From Maribacter_C sp050330515 (GTDB taxonomy: Bacteria; Bacteroidota; Bacteroidia; Flavobacteriales; Flavobacteriaceae), in NCBI GenBank assembly GCA_050330515.1, contig JBHJNU010000037.1:39672-103671 (forward strand): 64,000 nucleotides of DNA. The letters are read 5' to 3'. A program made the translations under genes and the position numbers. Of the stretch, positions 17,562 to 26,129 are shown piece by piece (positions within the stretch are counted from its first letter, which is position 1; each line of letters opens with the position of its first letter). Under the pieces are notes generated by a model. The model made no database searches, was not told the DNA's origin, and worked only from the letters and a program-made list of their open reading frames with translations.

Positions 17562-17639
17562 CTAAGGTTGGTTCTATGCGGCAATAGTAATACTTTTAAC
17601 TAAAATTAGGTAATTCGGTCTGTAAATTTATAATAATTC

Positions 17640-18905
17640 ATGGATCAACAATTTGATTTTGCTATGAATAACCAAACTGTCGATGTGTTGATTATTGGTG
17701 CTGGCCCTTCGGGAAGCGTTGCGGCGGCTTATCTGCATTCTAAAGGGTATTGCATAAAAGTGGTAGAGAAAGACAAGTTTCCTCGATTTGTGATAGGGGA
17801 AAGCTTATTGCCCCGTTGCATGCACCATTTTGAGGAAGTTGGTCTACTCGACAATCTCAAGGACTTTGGTTTTGAAGTCAAGGCCGGAGCCCGGTTTTTG
17901 AAAGATGATAAGGTCTGTGATTTTGATTTTAGCAAGAAGCATACCGAGGGGTGGAATTGGACTTGGCAAGTGCCCCGTGCCGATTTTGATAAGGTTTTAA
18001 CGGATAACCTTGAAGCAAGGGGAGTTGATATTGTATTTCAAACCGAGGTGGTGTCAGTTGTTTTCAACGGAAAACGCTCTACTACCACCATAAAAGATAT
18101 AAATGGGAATCTATCCACGATAACCGCCAACTATATCATTGATTCCAGTGGATTTGGTAGGGTCTTGCCCCGCTTGTTGGATCTGGACAAGCCCTCTGAA
18201 ATACCAAAACATGCTACCATATTCACCCACGTAAAGGAAACCAAACGACCAAAGGGCCACGAGGGCACTATCATTACTTTTGATGTGGTCAGCACCGAAA
18301 CTTGGCTTTGGGTCATTCCTTTTTCGAATGGTTATACCAGCATCGGTTATGTTGGCCCAACCGAATATATCGAGTCTTTTCAAGGTAGCACAACCGAGCG
18401 ATTACAAGAGATGATGAAACTTTCCGATTACTATTTTGACCGTTTTGATGGCGAAGAATATGCTTTTGAACCCAAGGTAATCAAGAACATAGCAAAATCG
18501 GTGAAAAAACTTTATGGAGACGGTTTCGTGCTCACGGGTAACAGCGCAGAGTTTTTAGACCCTGTGTTTTCTTCAGGAGTGACCTTTGCAACGGAATCGG
18601 CTATTTTGGCGGCCAAAATGATCGACAAAGAATTCAGGGGTGAAACGGTTGATTGGGAAAACGACTATTCGGCCTACATGAAGCAAGGTGTTCAAGTTTT
18701 TTCAACCTACGTAAAAGAATGGTACACAGGCAATCTTCAAAAGATATTCTTCAATAAAATTCAAAATGAAGAAATTAAGAGTCAGATCTGCGCTGTGCTT
18801 GCAGGTTACGTTTGGGATCAAACCAATCCGTTCGTTAAGAACCATCACCGCTTGGTTAAAGCCTTGGCCCACTTGACCGATTTGGAAAATGTAGCTGTGG
18901 AGTAA
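17640..18905 (+). CDS. Flavin-dependent halogenase-like oxidoreductase
   Basis: 421 residues. The FAD-binding GAGPSG lies at 20-25, followed by FPRFVIGESLLP. Lys81 sits in FEVKAGARF, where flavin halogenases carry the lysine that handles hypohalous acid. WLWVIP at 222-227 matches the halogenase WxWxIP motif. Some flexirubins are chlorinated, so ring halogenation is possible, although related monooxygenases and reductases share much of this fold. It is divergent from the ammonia-lyase with a 78-base shared promoter region. A start at the second ATG (17664) is possible. Confidence 0.8.
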   Translation: MDQQFDFAMNNQTVDVLIIGAGPSGSVAAAYLHSKGYCIKVVEKDKFPRFVIGESLLPRCMHHFEEVGLLDNLKDFGFEVKAGARFLKDDKVCDFDFSKKHTEGWNWTWQVPRADFDKVLTDNLEARGVDIVFQTEVVSVVFNGKRSTTTIKDINGNLSTITANYIIDSSGFGRVLPRLLDLDKPSEIPKHATIFTHVKETKRPKGHEGTIITFDVVSTETWLWVIPFSNGYTSIGYVGPTEYIESFQGSTTERLQEMMKLSDYYFDRFDGEEYAFEPKVIKNIAKSVKKLYGDGFVLTGNSAEFLDPVFSSGVTFATESAILAAKMIDKEFRGETVDWENDYSAYMKQGVQVFSTYVKEWYTGNLQKIFFNKIQNEEIKSQICAVLAGYVWDQTNPFVKNHHRLVKALAHLTDLENVAVE

Positions 18906-18911
18906 AAAGTT

Positions 18912-19517
18912 TCAGTTCTTTACCAACGCCTTTCTATTCAAATGCTTTGAGATCGCCAAGCCTAAATTGCCGTACGAGGTTCTTATTCTTTCGAAATCAT
19001 CGGCATTGGCGTTGCCTCTGACCTTGGTGCTAATGGCATATAAAATATGTTCTGGCGTTTCGCTTTCAAAGAAGGTGATGCTAACATCTAAACCGCCCTC
19101 CTCTACATAGAACAGATCGTCATATCCTGAGTCGACAGCTTCTGTCTTGACCAACATAATATAGTTAGCTTGCCTTATATTCCGCGCCACGGTAACATGC
19201 TTGTTTTCGATTAAAAAGCCATTGAATTCTTGTATGAAAGAGGGTTCATATAGATCTGTTCTATTCTCCACCCAGCGTTTTTTGAACTCTTCCCCAGACC
19301 CTGCGACTTTCTGCTCCATTCTTTCAGATTGAAACTTCAGGAAATCTTCTTCAGAATCATAGCCCTTAATCTTTAAATCTGAGGCATAGGTGAAAACCAC
19401 TTTGTAGCGTTTCACGTTAGCCAAAGACTCAATACTGCCACTATCTACCTTTATTTTTTGGGCGTGTAACAGATTGGCAAAGCATAGGATAATAAAGTAT
19501 CTAAATATTTTAATCAT
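18912..19517 (-). CDS. Secreted protein of unknown function (paralogue A)
   Basis: 201 residues with a signal peptide (MIKIFRYFIILCFANLLHAQ). The mature part is predicted mixed alpha/beta and carries the segments KRWVENRTDLYEPSFIQEFN and ANYIMLVKTEAVDSGYD. It is similar in layout to the product of 19600-20202, which has KKWIDAREYIWQPKFIELVN and SKYTLIVETVWLYPGWD. They are therefore diverged tandem paralogues. No known family was recognised. It converges with the flavoprotein gene, the stops being six bases apart. Confidence 0.8.
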   Translation of the reverse strand: MIKIFRYFIILCFANLLHAQKIKVDSGSIESLANVKRYKVVFTYASDLKIKGYDSEEDFLKFQSERMEQKVAGSGEEFKKRWVENRTDLYEPSFIQEFNGFLIENKHVTVARNIRQANYIMLVKTEAVDSGYDDLFYVEEGGLDVSITFFESETPEHILYAISTKVRGNANADDFERIRTSYGNLGLAISKHLNRKALVKN

Positions 19518-19540
19518 TAGCTTTACAACAGTTTGTGAAA

Positions 19541-19571
19541 ATAAAAAAAACGGATGACAATGGCCACCCGT
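19541..19571 (-). terminator. Intrinsic terminator after paralogue B
   Basis: On the minus strand ACGGGTG / CATCCGT (one G-U pair) forms a 7-bp stem with an 8-base loop followed by eight Ts. The hairpin lies in the gap between the two paralogous genes. Confidence 0.75.
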
Positions 19572-19599
19572 TTTTTTATTTATTTATTGATCCCCTAGG

Positions 19600-20202
19600 T
19601 TAGAACGCTTCTTTCAAAATCAATTTCGAGAGAGACTTACCTGTTTTGGCATATCCTTCGCCCAATCTATCTTCGTTGCTGAAACTATTGCCCCATTGAT
19701 CCCCAGGTGCATCTGCACTAGTTACCTCGGCCAAAACATTGCCACGGTTCGACGTTTCTACAAATATAAGCTTCGTTGTGACCTTGGCGGGTTGTTTCAT
19801 GACCCCTGCATCCCAGCCAGGGTATAGCCAAACAGTTTCAACAATTAAGGTGTACTTTGAATCGCTAAGCCCTTCTTCGAAATTAACCCCATGATCTTCC
19901 TTCAAATCGCGGTTCACTAGCTCGATAAATTTGGGTTGCCAAATATACTCGCGCGCATCGATCCATTTTTTTTGCCATATCTTGGCATTTTTACCCTTTT
20001 CTTCCAACTCTGCAGAGTGCTCTGTAACATACTGTTCATTGCTCAGGTTTTTTTTAAGCAGCGTCATATGATCATAAACAAACTCCACATTAACGTTTTT
20101 TTCCCCTTTAATGAATTCAAAACCCCCATTTTCGATTTTCATTCTTTGAGCGAAAGTGACGGCACAGACAAAGTAAATAAGAAGTGAAATTGATTTCTTC
20201 AT
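19600..20202 (-). CDS. Secreted protein of unknown function (paralogue B)
   Basis: 200 residues if started at the ATG at 20202, which gives a clean signal peptide (MKKSISLLIYFVCAVTFAQ). An upstream in-frame start at 20256 would add 18 residues before it and is less likely. The protein shares the order of segments with its neighbour at 18912-19517, including the W-rich centre and a final KTGKSLSKLILKEAF resembling LGLAISKHLNRKAL. It is probably periplasmic or surface-exposed. Function unknown. Confidence 0.8.
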   Translation of the reverse strand: MKKSISLLIYFVCAVTFAQRMKIENGGFEFIKGEKNVNVEFVYDHMTLLKKNLSNEQYVTEHSAELEEKGKNAKIWQKKWIDAREYIWQPKFIELVNRDLKEDHGVNFEEGLSDSKYTLIVETVWLYPGWDAGVMKQPAKVTTKLIFVETSNRGNVLAEVTSADAPGDQWGNSFSNEDRLGEGYAKTGKSLSKLILKEAF

Positions 20203-20272
20203 TTTAAAAATTTTTAATGTTAGATCCATTTTATGGAAAACTAAGGTTGAAGTCAACCTAGGTACAGAAGAA

Positions 20273-21562
20273 TTAATCTACAACGGCCGCAAAGACCATT
20301 TGCCGAAACTTCCAAGCGGTATCATCATTTAGTGGTCCTTGTGTCTGTTTCATCAAGACCCCGATTATGTTCTCTTTGGGATCTGCAAAGTATTGGGTAT
20401 TGAAATACCCTCCCCAATCGAAAGTGCCTTCGCTACCTTGGCCCCCAGCGTCTTGACCGGCACCTGTTACAACACCAAATGCTAGACCGTAGTGTTTAAG
20501 TTCACCCCCAAATTTTTCTCCGGTTTGGTTACCCATAATACTTTGAACCGTAGTTCTGCTCAATATTCTTTTTCCGTTCAATTCTCCATTGTTCAAATAC
20601 ATTTGAAGAAAGCTCGCGTAATCTTTAGCCGTACTTGATAGGCCTGCTCCTCCTGAAAAAAAGCGTTGCGCCCCTTTAATGGGATAATCGGTATCATAGA
20701 ACGTGATAGGGTATTTTTTCCATTTGCCCTCTACTTGATTTTGTACGGCGACCATACGGTTGTGTTTTTCCTTTGGGAGGTAGAAATAGGTATCGTTCAT
20801 TCCCAATGGTTCAAAAAGGCGCGTTCTCAAAAATTTATCGAAGGGCATGCCCGACACCACTTCAATAAAATAACCGAGCACATCCAATCCTTCACTATAG
20901 ACATAAGCATCACCCGGATTATGGTGTAAGGGCAGTTTTGCCAATTTTTTGACGCTTTGTTCTATAGTAATGTTTTCAGTGGTAAATAAATCGGTAATAC
21001 CGGCCTTGTGGTATATTTTTCGAAACCGTTCGTCGCCATCGATCACACCGTATCCCAAACCCGAAGTATGGGTAATCAGGTCTCTTATGGTTATCTGGTC
21101 TTGGGCAGGTTTAGTGGTATATGTTGAATCCGCTTCATTGAAAGTGTCCAAAATTCGAGCATCTTCAAATTCAGGAATATATGTCGATATCGGGTCGTCT
21201 AAACGAAACCTGCCTTCTTCCCAAAGCATCATAACCGCCGTGGAGGTGATGGCCTTGGTCTGAGAAGCTATTCTGAATATGCTATTCTTTTCCATTTTCT
21301 GACCAGCGGCGTTATTTGCCATTCCATATTCCTTGTAAAAAACTATTTTGGCATTTCTGACCACCATAGCAACCGCACCCGGAATATTATCGTTTTCCAC
21401 GGCCTGCTTGAACATAGCGTCTATTTGTGCTAATCGTTCTGAAGACATCCCTACTGACTCCGGCAGCGCTTCTGCAAGCATCGGGCTTTTTTGCAATGCT
21501 GTGGTCTGCCCTAGCAGTGATACGGAAAGAAGTAAGAAAGAAAGTACTATGGTATTTTTCAT
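20273..21562 (-). CDS. Secreted serine beta-lactamase-family hydrolase (class C/esterase type)
   Basis: 429 residues with a signal peptide ending near LLGQ. The catalytic SxxK is S100-Q-T-K103 (FRIASQTKAITS) and the second motif Y222-S-E replaces the usual YxN. It is a member of the beta-lactamase (PF00144) group, which in Bacteroidota is mostly esterases, D-aminopeptidases and peptidases rather than true lactamases. It acts in the periplasm. It lies 190 bases after the PLP-enzyme gene on the same strand. Confidence 0.88.
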   Translation of the reverse strand: MKNTIVLSFLLLSVSLLGQTTALQKSPMLAEALPESVGMSSERLAQIDAMFKQAVENDNIPGAVAMVVRNAKIVFYKEYGMANNAAGQKMEKNSIFRIASQTKAITSTAVMMLWEEGRFRLDDPISTYIPEFEDARILDTFNEADSTYTTKPAQDQITIRDLITHTSGLGYGVIDGDERFRKIYHKAGITDLFTTENITIEQSVKKLAKLPLHHNPGDAYVYSEGLDVLGYFIEVVSGMPFDKFLRTRLFEPLGMNDTYFYLPKEKHNRMVAVQNQVEGKWKKYPITFYDTDYPIKGAQRFFSGGAGLSSTAKDYASFLQMYLNNGELNGKRILSRTTVQSIMGNQTGEKFGGELKHYGLAFGVVTGAGQDAGGQGSEGTFDWGGYFNTQYFADPKENIIGVLMKQTQGPLNDDTAWKFRQMVFAAVVD

Positions 21563-21752
21563 CGTTCTAAGAATTAAGCTTGGTGGTTGTTTTACTTAAA
21601 AGTAAGAAATCTTTTGTTTAAGCGAACGAGTCACATCAAGAAAACAACCTACTAGAAGTTTCTAAGATTACTGCTTAAGCTTTTGAAAGGTACCTTCTTT
21701 CTGAATCGGTTACTTCGGCGTACCACCAATTTTGAGGATCAACTGACCTCGT

Positions 21753-23009
21753 TTACCCTGCCAAAGTCTTCATGGCATCTACAAAAATGTCCAATTCTTT
21801 GGTTGTCGTATACACGTTGGGGGTTATACGGCACCCCTTTACATTGGCGCCATCGATCGCGACCGTAAAGATCTTGAATTCATCCAATAACGTTTTTGCC
21901 AGATCGGCAGGTTTCATAGTGGTTACCCCTACGTTTGCGATACCGCAGCTTTTATGCGTTTCAACGGGTGTGTTCACCGCGATGTTTTTTACGCCTCTTA
22001 ACTGGTCGCTCCAATAACGCTGTAGGTAGCGCATTCTTTTTTCTTTGCGTTCAAGACCAATTAATTCTAAATAATCAATGGCATCGTTAACGGCTAGATC
22101 GGTATGTACCGGATGTGTGCCTATATGGTTCAACCGTTGGATTTTTTCCGTGTCATTACTGTGATCTGCCAGTAGGGGCCAGATTTTGGGTATTTTGTCT
22201 TTGGCCACGTACAACATGCCCGATCCTAAAGGCACACTCAACCATTTGTGCAGGCTAGATCCATAATAATCACAGTGTAATTCTGATATATTGAAGTCGA
22301 AATGACCGATGCAGTGTGCCCCGTCAACCAATACCTCGACCCCGTACTTATGGGCCATATCACTGATCTTTCGAATAGGGAGAATATGCCCCGTAATATT
22401 GATCATATGGCTCACCATGATCAATTTTGTCTTCGGGGTTATCTGCTGTTCGTACAGTGAAACGATTTCTTCATCAGTTTCAGGATGATTGGGCACGGAT
22501 ACTATTTTGTTCACTACCCCATAACGTTTGGCGACCAATTGAAAATGATCCTGCATTGCCCCGTAATCTTGCTCGGCAAAAATGGCTTCATCACCTTCAT
22601 TCCAAGGAAAACCTCCTATGATCATATCCAAAGATTCGGTAGTATTTCTGGTCAATATCAATTCCTCTTCCGTACAGCCCAACATGCTTGCCAACCGCGA
22701 GGCCGATTTTCTTTTATTATCCCATTGTACGGTACGCATATAAAAAGAAGCCTCGTAGTTCACCATTTTTATATGCTCGATATACTTGCTCATGGTTGGC
22801 TCAGGGATAAAATTATAGTATCCGTTTTCGAGATTGATATAATCTGGCTTGAGGGCATAATCTTTACGAACCCGCTCCCAAAATGCGTCGTCATCATTCA
22901 TTGGATAGGGCAATTGCCCGCTAACGGAATTCGCTTGCAAAGTCAATGGCAAAAAGGGTGATATCAGAGCGGCCTGCCCCATTTGCTTTAAGAATTGTCT
23001 TTTTTTCAT
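21753..23009 (-). CDS. Secreted class-V aminotransferase-fold PLP enzyme (isopenicillin N epimerase-like)
   Basis: 418 residues. The N-terminus MKKRQFLKQMGQAALISPFL resembles a Tat signal (KRQFLK in place of RRxFLK). The PLP domain shows VDGAHCIGHFDF and the PLP lysine in SSLHKWLSVPLGSG. Class-V fold enzymes include cysteine desulfurases, kynureninases and epimerases, and this one is closest in layout to isopenicillin N epimerase-like proteins. Export in folded form with PLP bound would explain the Tat-like leader. The substrate is unknown, and an amino acid or peptide is probable. Confidence 0.85.
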   Translation of the reverse strand: MKKRQFLKQMGQAALISPFLPLTLQANSVSGQLPYPMNDDDAFWERVRKDYALKPDYINLENGYYNFIPEPTMSKYIEHIKMVNYEASFYMRTVQWDNKRKSASRLASMLGCTEEELILTRNTTESLDMIIGGFPWNEGDEAIFAEQDYGAMQDHFQLVAKRYGVVNKIVSVPNHPETDEEIVSLYEQQITPKTKLIMVSHMINITGHILPIRKISDMAHKYGVEVLVDGAHCIGHFDFNISELHCDYYGSSLHKWLSVPLGSGMLYVAKDKIPKIWPLLADHSNDTEKIQRLNHIGTHPVHTDLAVNDAIDYLELIGLERKEKRMRYLQRYWSDQLRGVKNIAVNTPVETHKSCGIANVGVTTMKPADLAKTLLDEFKIFTVAIDGANVKGCRITPNVYTTTKELDIFVDAMKTLAG

Positions 23010-23169
23010 GGCTGATGTTGGCTTAGTATAGAATATGGTGATACTGATTTTCTAATTTAATGAATTAAAGGGTTCTAAGCATTTATCCACATCAAATAAG
23101 CGACATATTCTTTTTTTTCATACTTTGAGCTACACTTTTTTAAATAATCATTAACTAAACCTTTTAAAA

Positions 23170-23859
23170 ATGAAGAAATTAATAGCAGAATTTATCGGAA
23201 CCCTTTGGTTGGTACTTGGTGGTTGCGGAAGCGCGGTCTTGGCCGCAGGTTTTCCAGAACTAGGAATCGGTTTTACAGGCGTCGCCCTTGCCTTTGGCCT
23301 TACCGTGGTAACCATGGCCTATGCCATAGGCCATATTTCAGGTTGTCACTTGAACCCTGCCGTATCTATTGGCCTTTGGATGGGTGGTAGGTTTGATGCC
23401 AAAGATTTGGTACCCTACATTATTGCTCAGGTATTGGGTGCGATCGCGGGGGCCGGAATCTTAATGTCAATAGCAAGTGGTCAAGCTGGTTATGAAGTCG
23501 GCGGGTTCGCAGCTAATGGTTTTGGAGACCACTCCCCAGGAGGCTATTCAATGATGGCGGCACTTATTTGTGAAGTAGTCATGACCTTTATATTTCTCTT
23601 TGTTATTCTTGGAAGTACGCATGCCAAAGCACCAAAATATCTAGCTGGTCTGGCAATCGGCCTTTGTCTTACCCTTATTCATCTTATCAGCATTCCGGTT
23701 ACCAATACGTCGGTAAACCCTGCAAGAAGTACAAGTCAGGCATTGTTCGCCGAGGGAGGTTGGGCTATGGGCCAATTGTGGCTCTTTTGGGTAGCACCGA
23801 TTGTTGGAGCCATTCTTGCGGGACTTGTTTATAAATTCTTGTCTCCAGATAAAGATTAA
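23170..23859 (+). CDS. aqpZ: Aquaporin Z
   Basis: 229-residue major intrinsic protein with six helices and both NPA motifs (HLNPAVSIG and SVNPARS). His in SLTLIHLISIP-type helix 5 and the second-loop Arg of NPARS fit the narrow water-selective AqpZ filter. It is a water channel of the inner membrane. It stands alone, diverges from the PLP enzyme gene and is followed by a strong hairpin. Confidence 0.95.
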   Translation: MKKLIAEFIGTLWLVLGGCGSAVLAAGFPELGIGFTGVALAFGLTVVTMAYAIGHISGCHLNPAVSIGLWMGGRFDAKDLVPYIIAQVLGAIAGAGILMSIASGQAGYEVGGFAANGFGDHSPGGYSMMAALICEVVMTFIFLFVILGSTHAKAPKYLAGLAIGLCLTLIHLISIPVTNTSVNPARSTSQALFAEGGWAMGQLWLFWVAPIVGAILAGLVYKFLSPDKD

Positions 23860-23880
23860 ATGCATCATATTAGGATGAAC

Positions 23881-23916
23881 TATAAAATGCATCCCACTAT
23901 GGCGATGCATTTTATA
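23881..23916. terminator. Long hairpin after aqpZ
   Basis: A perfect 13-bp inverted repeat (TATAAAATGCATC, 10-base loop, GATGCATTTTATA). The stem is AT-rich but long, and symmetric enough to work in either direction. It probably ends the aqpZ transcript. Confidence 0.65.
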
Positions 23917-24283
23917 TTCAACCAGCTAGGCGAGCTTCGCCTTTTTAAACTGCTACATATAGCCTGTTAAGTTGTTATTATCTATGCCTATGAGCTTAGA
24001 TGAACTATGGCACGGTCTATAAACCCGTAAGATGGCGGCTCTTTTTGGAAGGCATAAAAGCTTTGAACCGGTACCGTGACGGATGGGATGTTCTTACTGG
24101 TCCCTCCATCGGAATTGGAAGCGCCGACCCCTTCGCAATAGCCTTTGAAAAAGGAAAAATATACCTCGGCATGAGCGCAGGCACCGAATAGGGCATGAGG
24201 ATTTTTCTTCTATAAATTTTACTTGCTCAGAACCATAATTTAAGTCTTGGTTTGGTATATTTATCCATTGAAGAAACCAACCT
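23917..24283. other. Intergenic stretch without a supported gene
   Basis: Between the aqpZ hairpin and the GntP permease. A 63-codon frame on the plus strand (24000-24191, with GPSIGIGSADPFAIAFEKG) has normal-looking codon use and could be a gene remnant, but I recognise no family. An opposing frame is also open, so no call is made. TATATTTA about 20 bases before the permease ATG is a near match to a -7 element. Confidence 0.4.
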
Positions 24284-25600
24284 ATGCCTCTTTTCATTGT
24301 TATTTGTGGAATACTTTTGTTATTACTGCTCATCGCCAAAGGCAAACTCAACGCCTTCATTTCTTTTATCATAGTCTCTTTGCTTGTTGGTGTTGCCGAA
24401 GGCATGGATGTTTTGGCGGTGGTCGACTCCATTCAAAAGGGCTTGGGGAAAACTTTGGGCGACCTTGTTATGATTTTAGGATTTGGGGCGATGTTGGGAA
24501 AACTGGTCGCCGACAGTGGGGCGGCGCAACGTATCACTACGAAAATGGTTGAAAAATTCGGAAAAAACAATATTCAGTGGGCGGTGGTGGTTACCGGTTT
24601 CATTGTTGGAATTCCGATGTTTTACTCGGTAGGTTTTGTTATTTTGGTACCTCTTATATTTACGGTCGCGACGGCCACAGGCCTACCTTTGATCTATGTT
24701 GGCTTGCCCATGTTGGCCTCTTTATCGGTTACCCATGGTTACCTGCCTCCGCACCCCGCCCCAACAGGTATTGCGGTTATGTTCGATGCCGATTTGGGTA
24801 AAACTTTGCTTTATGGTGTTCTGGTTGCCATACCGGCCATCATCGTGGCCGGACCCTTATTCACCAGAACTATAAAAAACATAGAAGCCACACCCCTTAA
24901 AGAATTTCTGAACCCAAAGGTCATGGCCGATGATGAAATGCCAAGTATAACCGTTAGTATTTTAACCGCCCTACTGCCGGTCATTCTAATAGGGTTTGCT
25001 GCATTGATATCATTTTTACTACCTGACGGCAATGTTCTAAAACAGCTTGCCAATGTTGTTGGAAATCCTGTTATTGCCATGCTCATTTCGGTCTTGGTGG
25101 CACTATATACCTTGGGGTTGGCCCGGGGAAGAAAAATGGGCGACATTATGAATTCTGTCTCACAAGCGGTTGCAAGTATAACCATGGTGTTGTTGATAAT
25201 TGCCGGTGCTGGCGCCTTAAAGGAGGTTTTGGTCGATAGTGGGGTGAGCGATTACATTGGTAGCTTATTAAAAGACTCCACCATTTCGCCCTTGATCCTC
25301 GCATGGCTGATCGCGACCGCCATTCGTGTATGCGTAGGTTCGGCGACTGTTGCAGGTTTGACCGCAGCCGGTATTGTGCTACCTTTATTGGCCGGTACCG
25401 AGGTGAGTCCTGAATTAATGGTACTTGCTATTGGCTCGGGTAGTTTGATGCTCTCACATGTGAACGATGGTGGTTTTTGGTTGTTTAAAGAATATTTTAA
25501 CCTATCGGTCAAAGACACCTTAAAAACATGGACGGTCATGGAAACAACCGTCGGGGTCATGGGGTTAATAGGGGTACTGGTATTAGATGTACTAATTTAA
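24284..25600 (+). CDS. GntP-family permease
   Basis: 438 residues with about 12 membrane helices. Typical GntP features include GLGKTLGDLVMILGFGAMLGKL, HGYLPPHPAPTGIAVMF and SHVNDGGFWLFKEYF. The family imports gluconate, related sugar acids or D-serine by proton symport. The genes downstream (RidA, D-threonine-aldolase-like PLP enzyme, dipeptidase) favour a D-amino-acid-type substrate such as D-serine, which is inference from context. It is first in an apparent five-gene operon. Confidence 0.93.
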   Translation: MPLFIVICGILLLLLLIAKGKLNAFISFIIVSLLVGVAEGMDVLAVVDSIQKGLGKTLGDLVMILGFGAMLGKLVADSGAAQRITTKMVEKFGKNNIQWAVVVTGFIVGIPMFYSVGFVILVPLIFTVATATGLPLIYVGLPMLASLSVTHGYLPPHPAPTGIAVMFDADLGKTLLYGVLVAIPAIIVAGPLFTRTIKNIEATPLKEFLNPKVMADDEMPSITVSILTALLPVILIGFAALISFLLPDGNVLKQLANVVGNPVIAMLISVLVALYTLGLARGRKMGDIMNSVSQAVASITMVLLIIAGAGALKEVLVDSGVSDYIGSLLKDSTISPLILAWLIATAIRVCVGSATVAGLTAAGIVLPLLAGTEVSPELMVLAIGSGSLMLSHVNDGGFWLFKEYFNLSVKDTLKTWTVMETTVGVMGLIGVLVLDVLI

Positions 25601-25611
25601 AATAGAAAACT

Positions 25612-26076
25612 ATGGAATCACCTTCAGAAAGAATAAAATCATTAGGCTTACTCTTGCCCCCGGCGCCACCGCCGGCAGGCCTTTATAAACCAATACTAGT
25701 GGTCGATAATTTTCTTTATGTATCCGGACAAGGATGTATGCGAACAGATGGCACTTTAATTAAGGGCCGTGTTGGAGACAACCTCACTTTGGAAGAAGGG
25801 AAGGCCGCCGCCCGTCAGACCGCACTGACCATGCTGGCAACGATCACCACGCATTTTGGCGACCTAGATCGAATTAAACGCTTGGTAAAAACCTTAGGTA
25901 TGGTTAACTGTACCCCTGATTTTGGAGACCAACCTCTTGTTATTAATGGCTACAGTGAATTAATGGCCGATGTCTTTGGCCCTGATCTTGGTGTTGGCGT
26001 TCGAAGTGCGGTCGGCATGATGCTTCCTGGTGGCATTGCCGTGGAAATTGAGGCCATGTTCGAATTGCATAAATAA
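25612..26076 (+). CDS. RidA-family protein
   Basis: 154 residues, one YjgF/YER057c/UK114 domain, with the conserved arginine in VGVRSAVGMMLPGGIAVEIE. RidA proteins hydrolyse reactive enamine/imine intermediates released by PLP-dependent dehydratases acting on serine or threonine. Its place 11 bases after the permease and before the PLP enzyme fits that protective role. It is longer at the N-terminus than RidA itself (PPAPPPAG segment), as in the YjgH-like branch. Confidence 0.9.
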   Translation: MESPSERIKSLGLLLPPAPPPAGLYKPILVVDNFLYVSGQGCMRTDGTLIKGRVGDNLTLEEGKAAARQTALTMLATITTHFGDLDRIKRLVKTLGMVNCTPDFGDQPLVINGYSELMADVFGPDLGVGVRSAVGMMLPGGIAVEIEAMFELHK

Positions 26077-26129
26077 CCACAACCTCATTCACTCCAAAAA
26101 GTAGGGCAAAAAGTTTAACTTTTCATCAT

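Noticed and set aside
20273..21562. True beta-lactamase resistance gene
   Set aside because: YSE replaces YxN and the protein belongs to a broad secreted hydrolase group; resistance cannot be claimed from SxxK alone.
24000..24191. 63-residue frame between aqpZ and GntP
   Set aside because: No signal peptide, no family recognised, no promoter, and an opposing open frame exists. It is mentioned only as a possible remnant.
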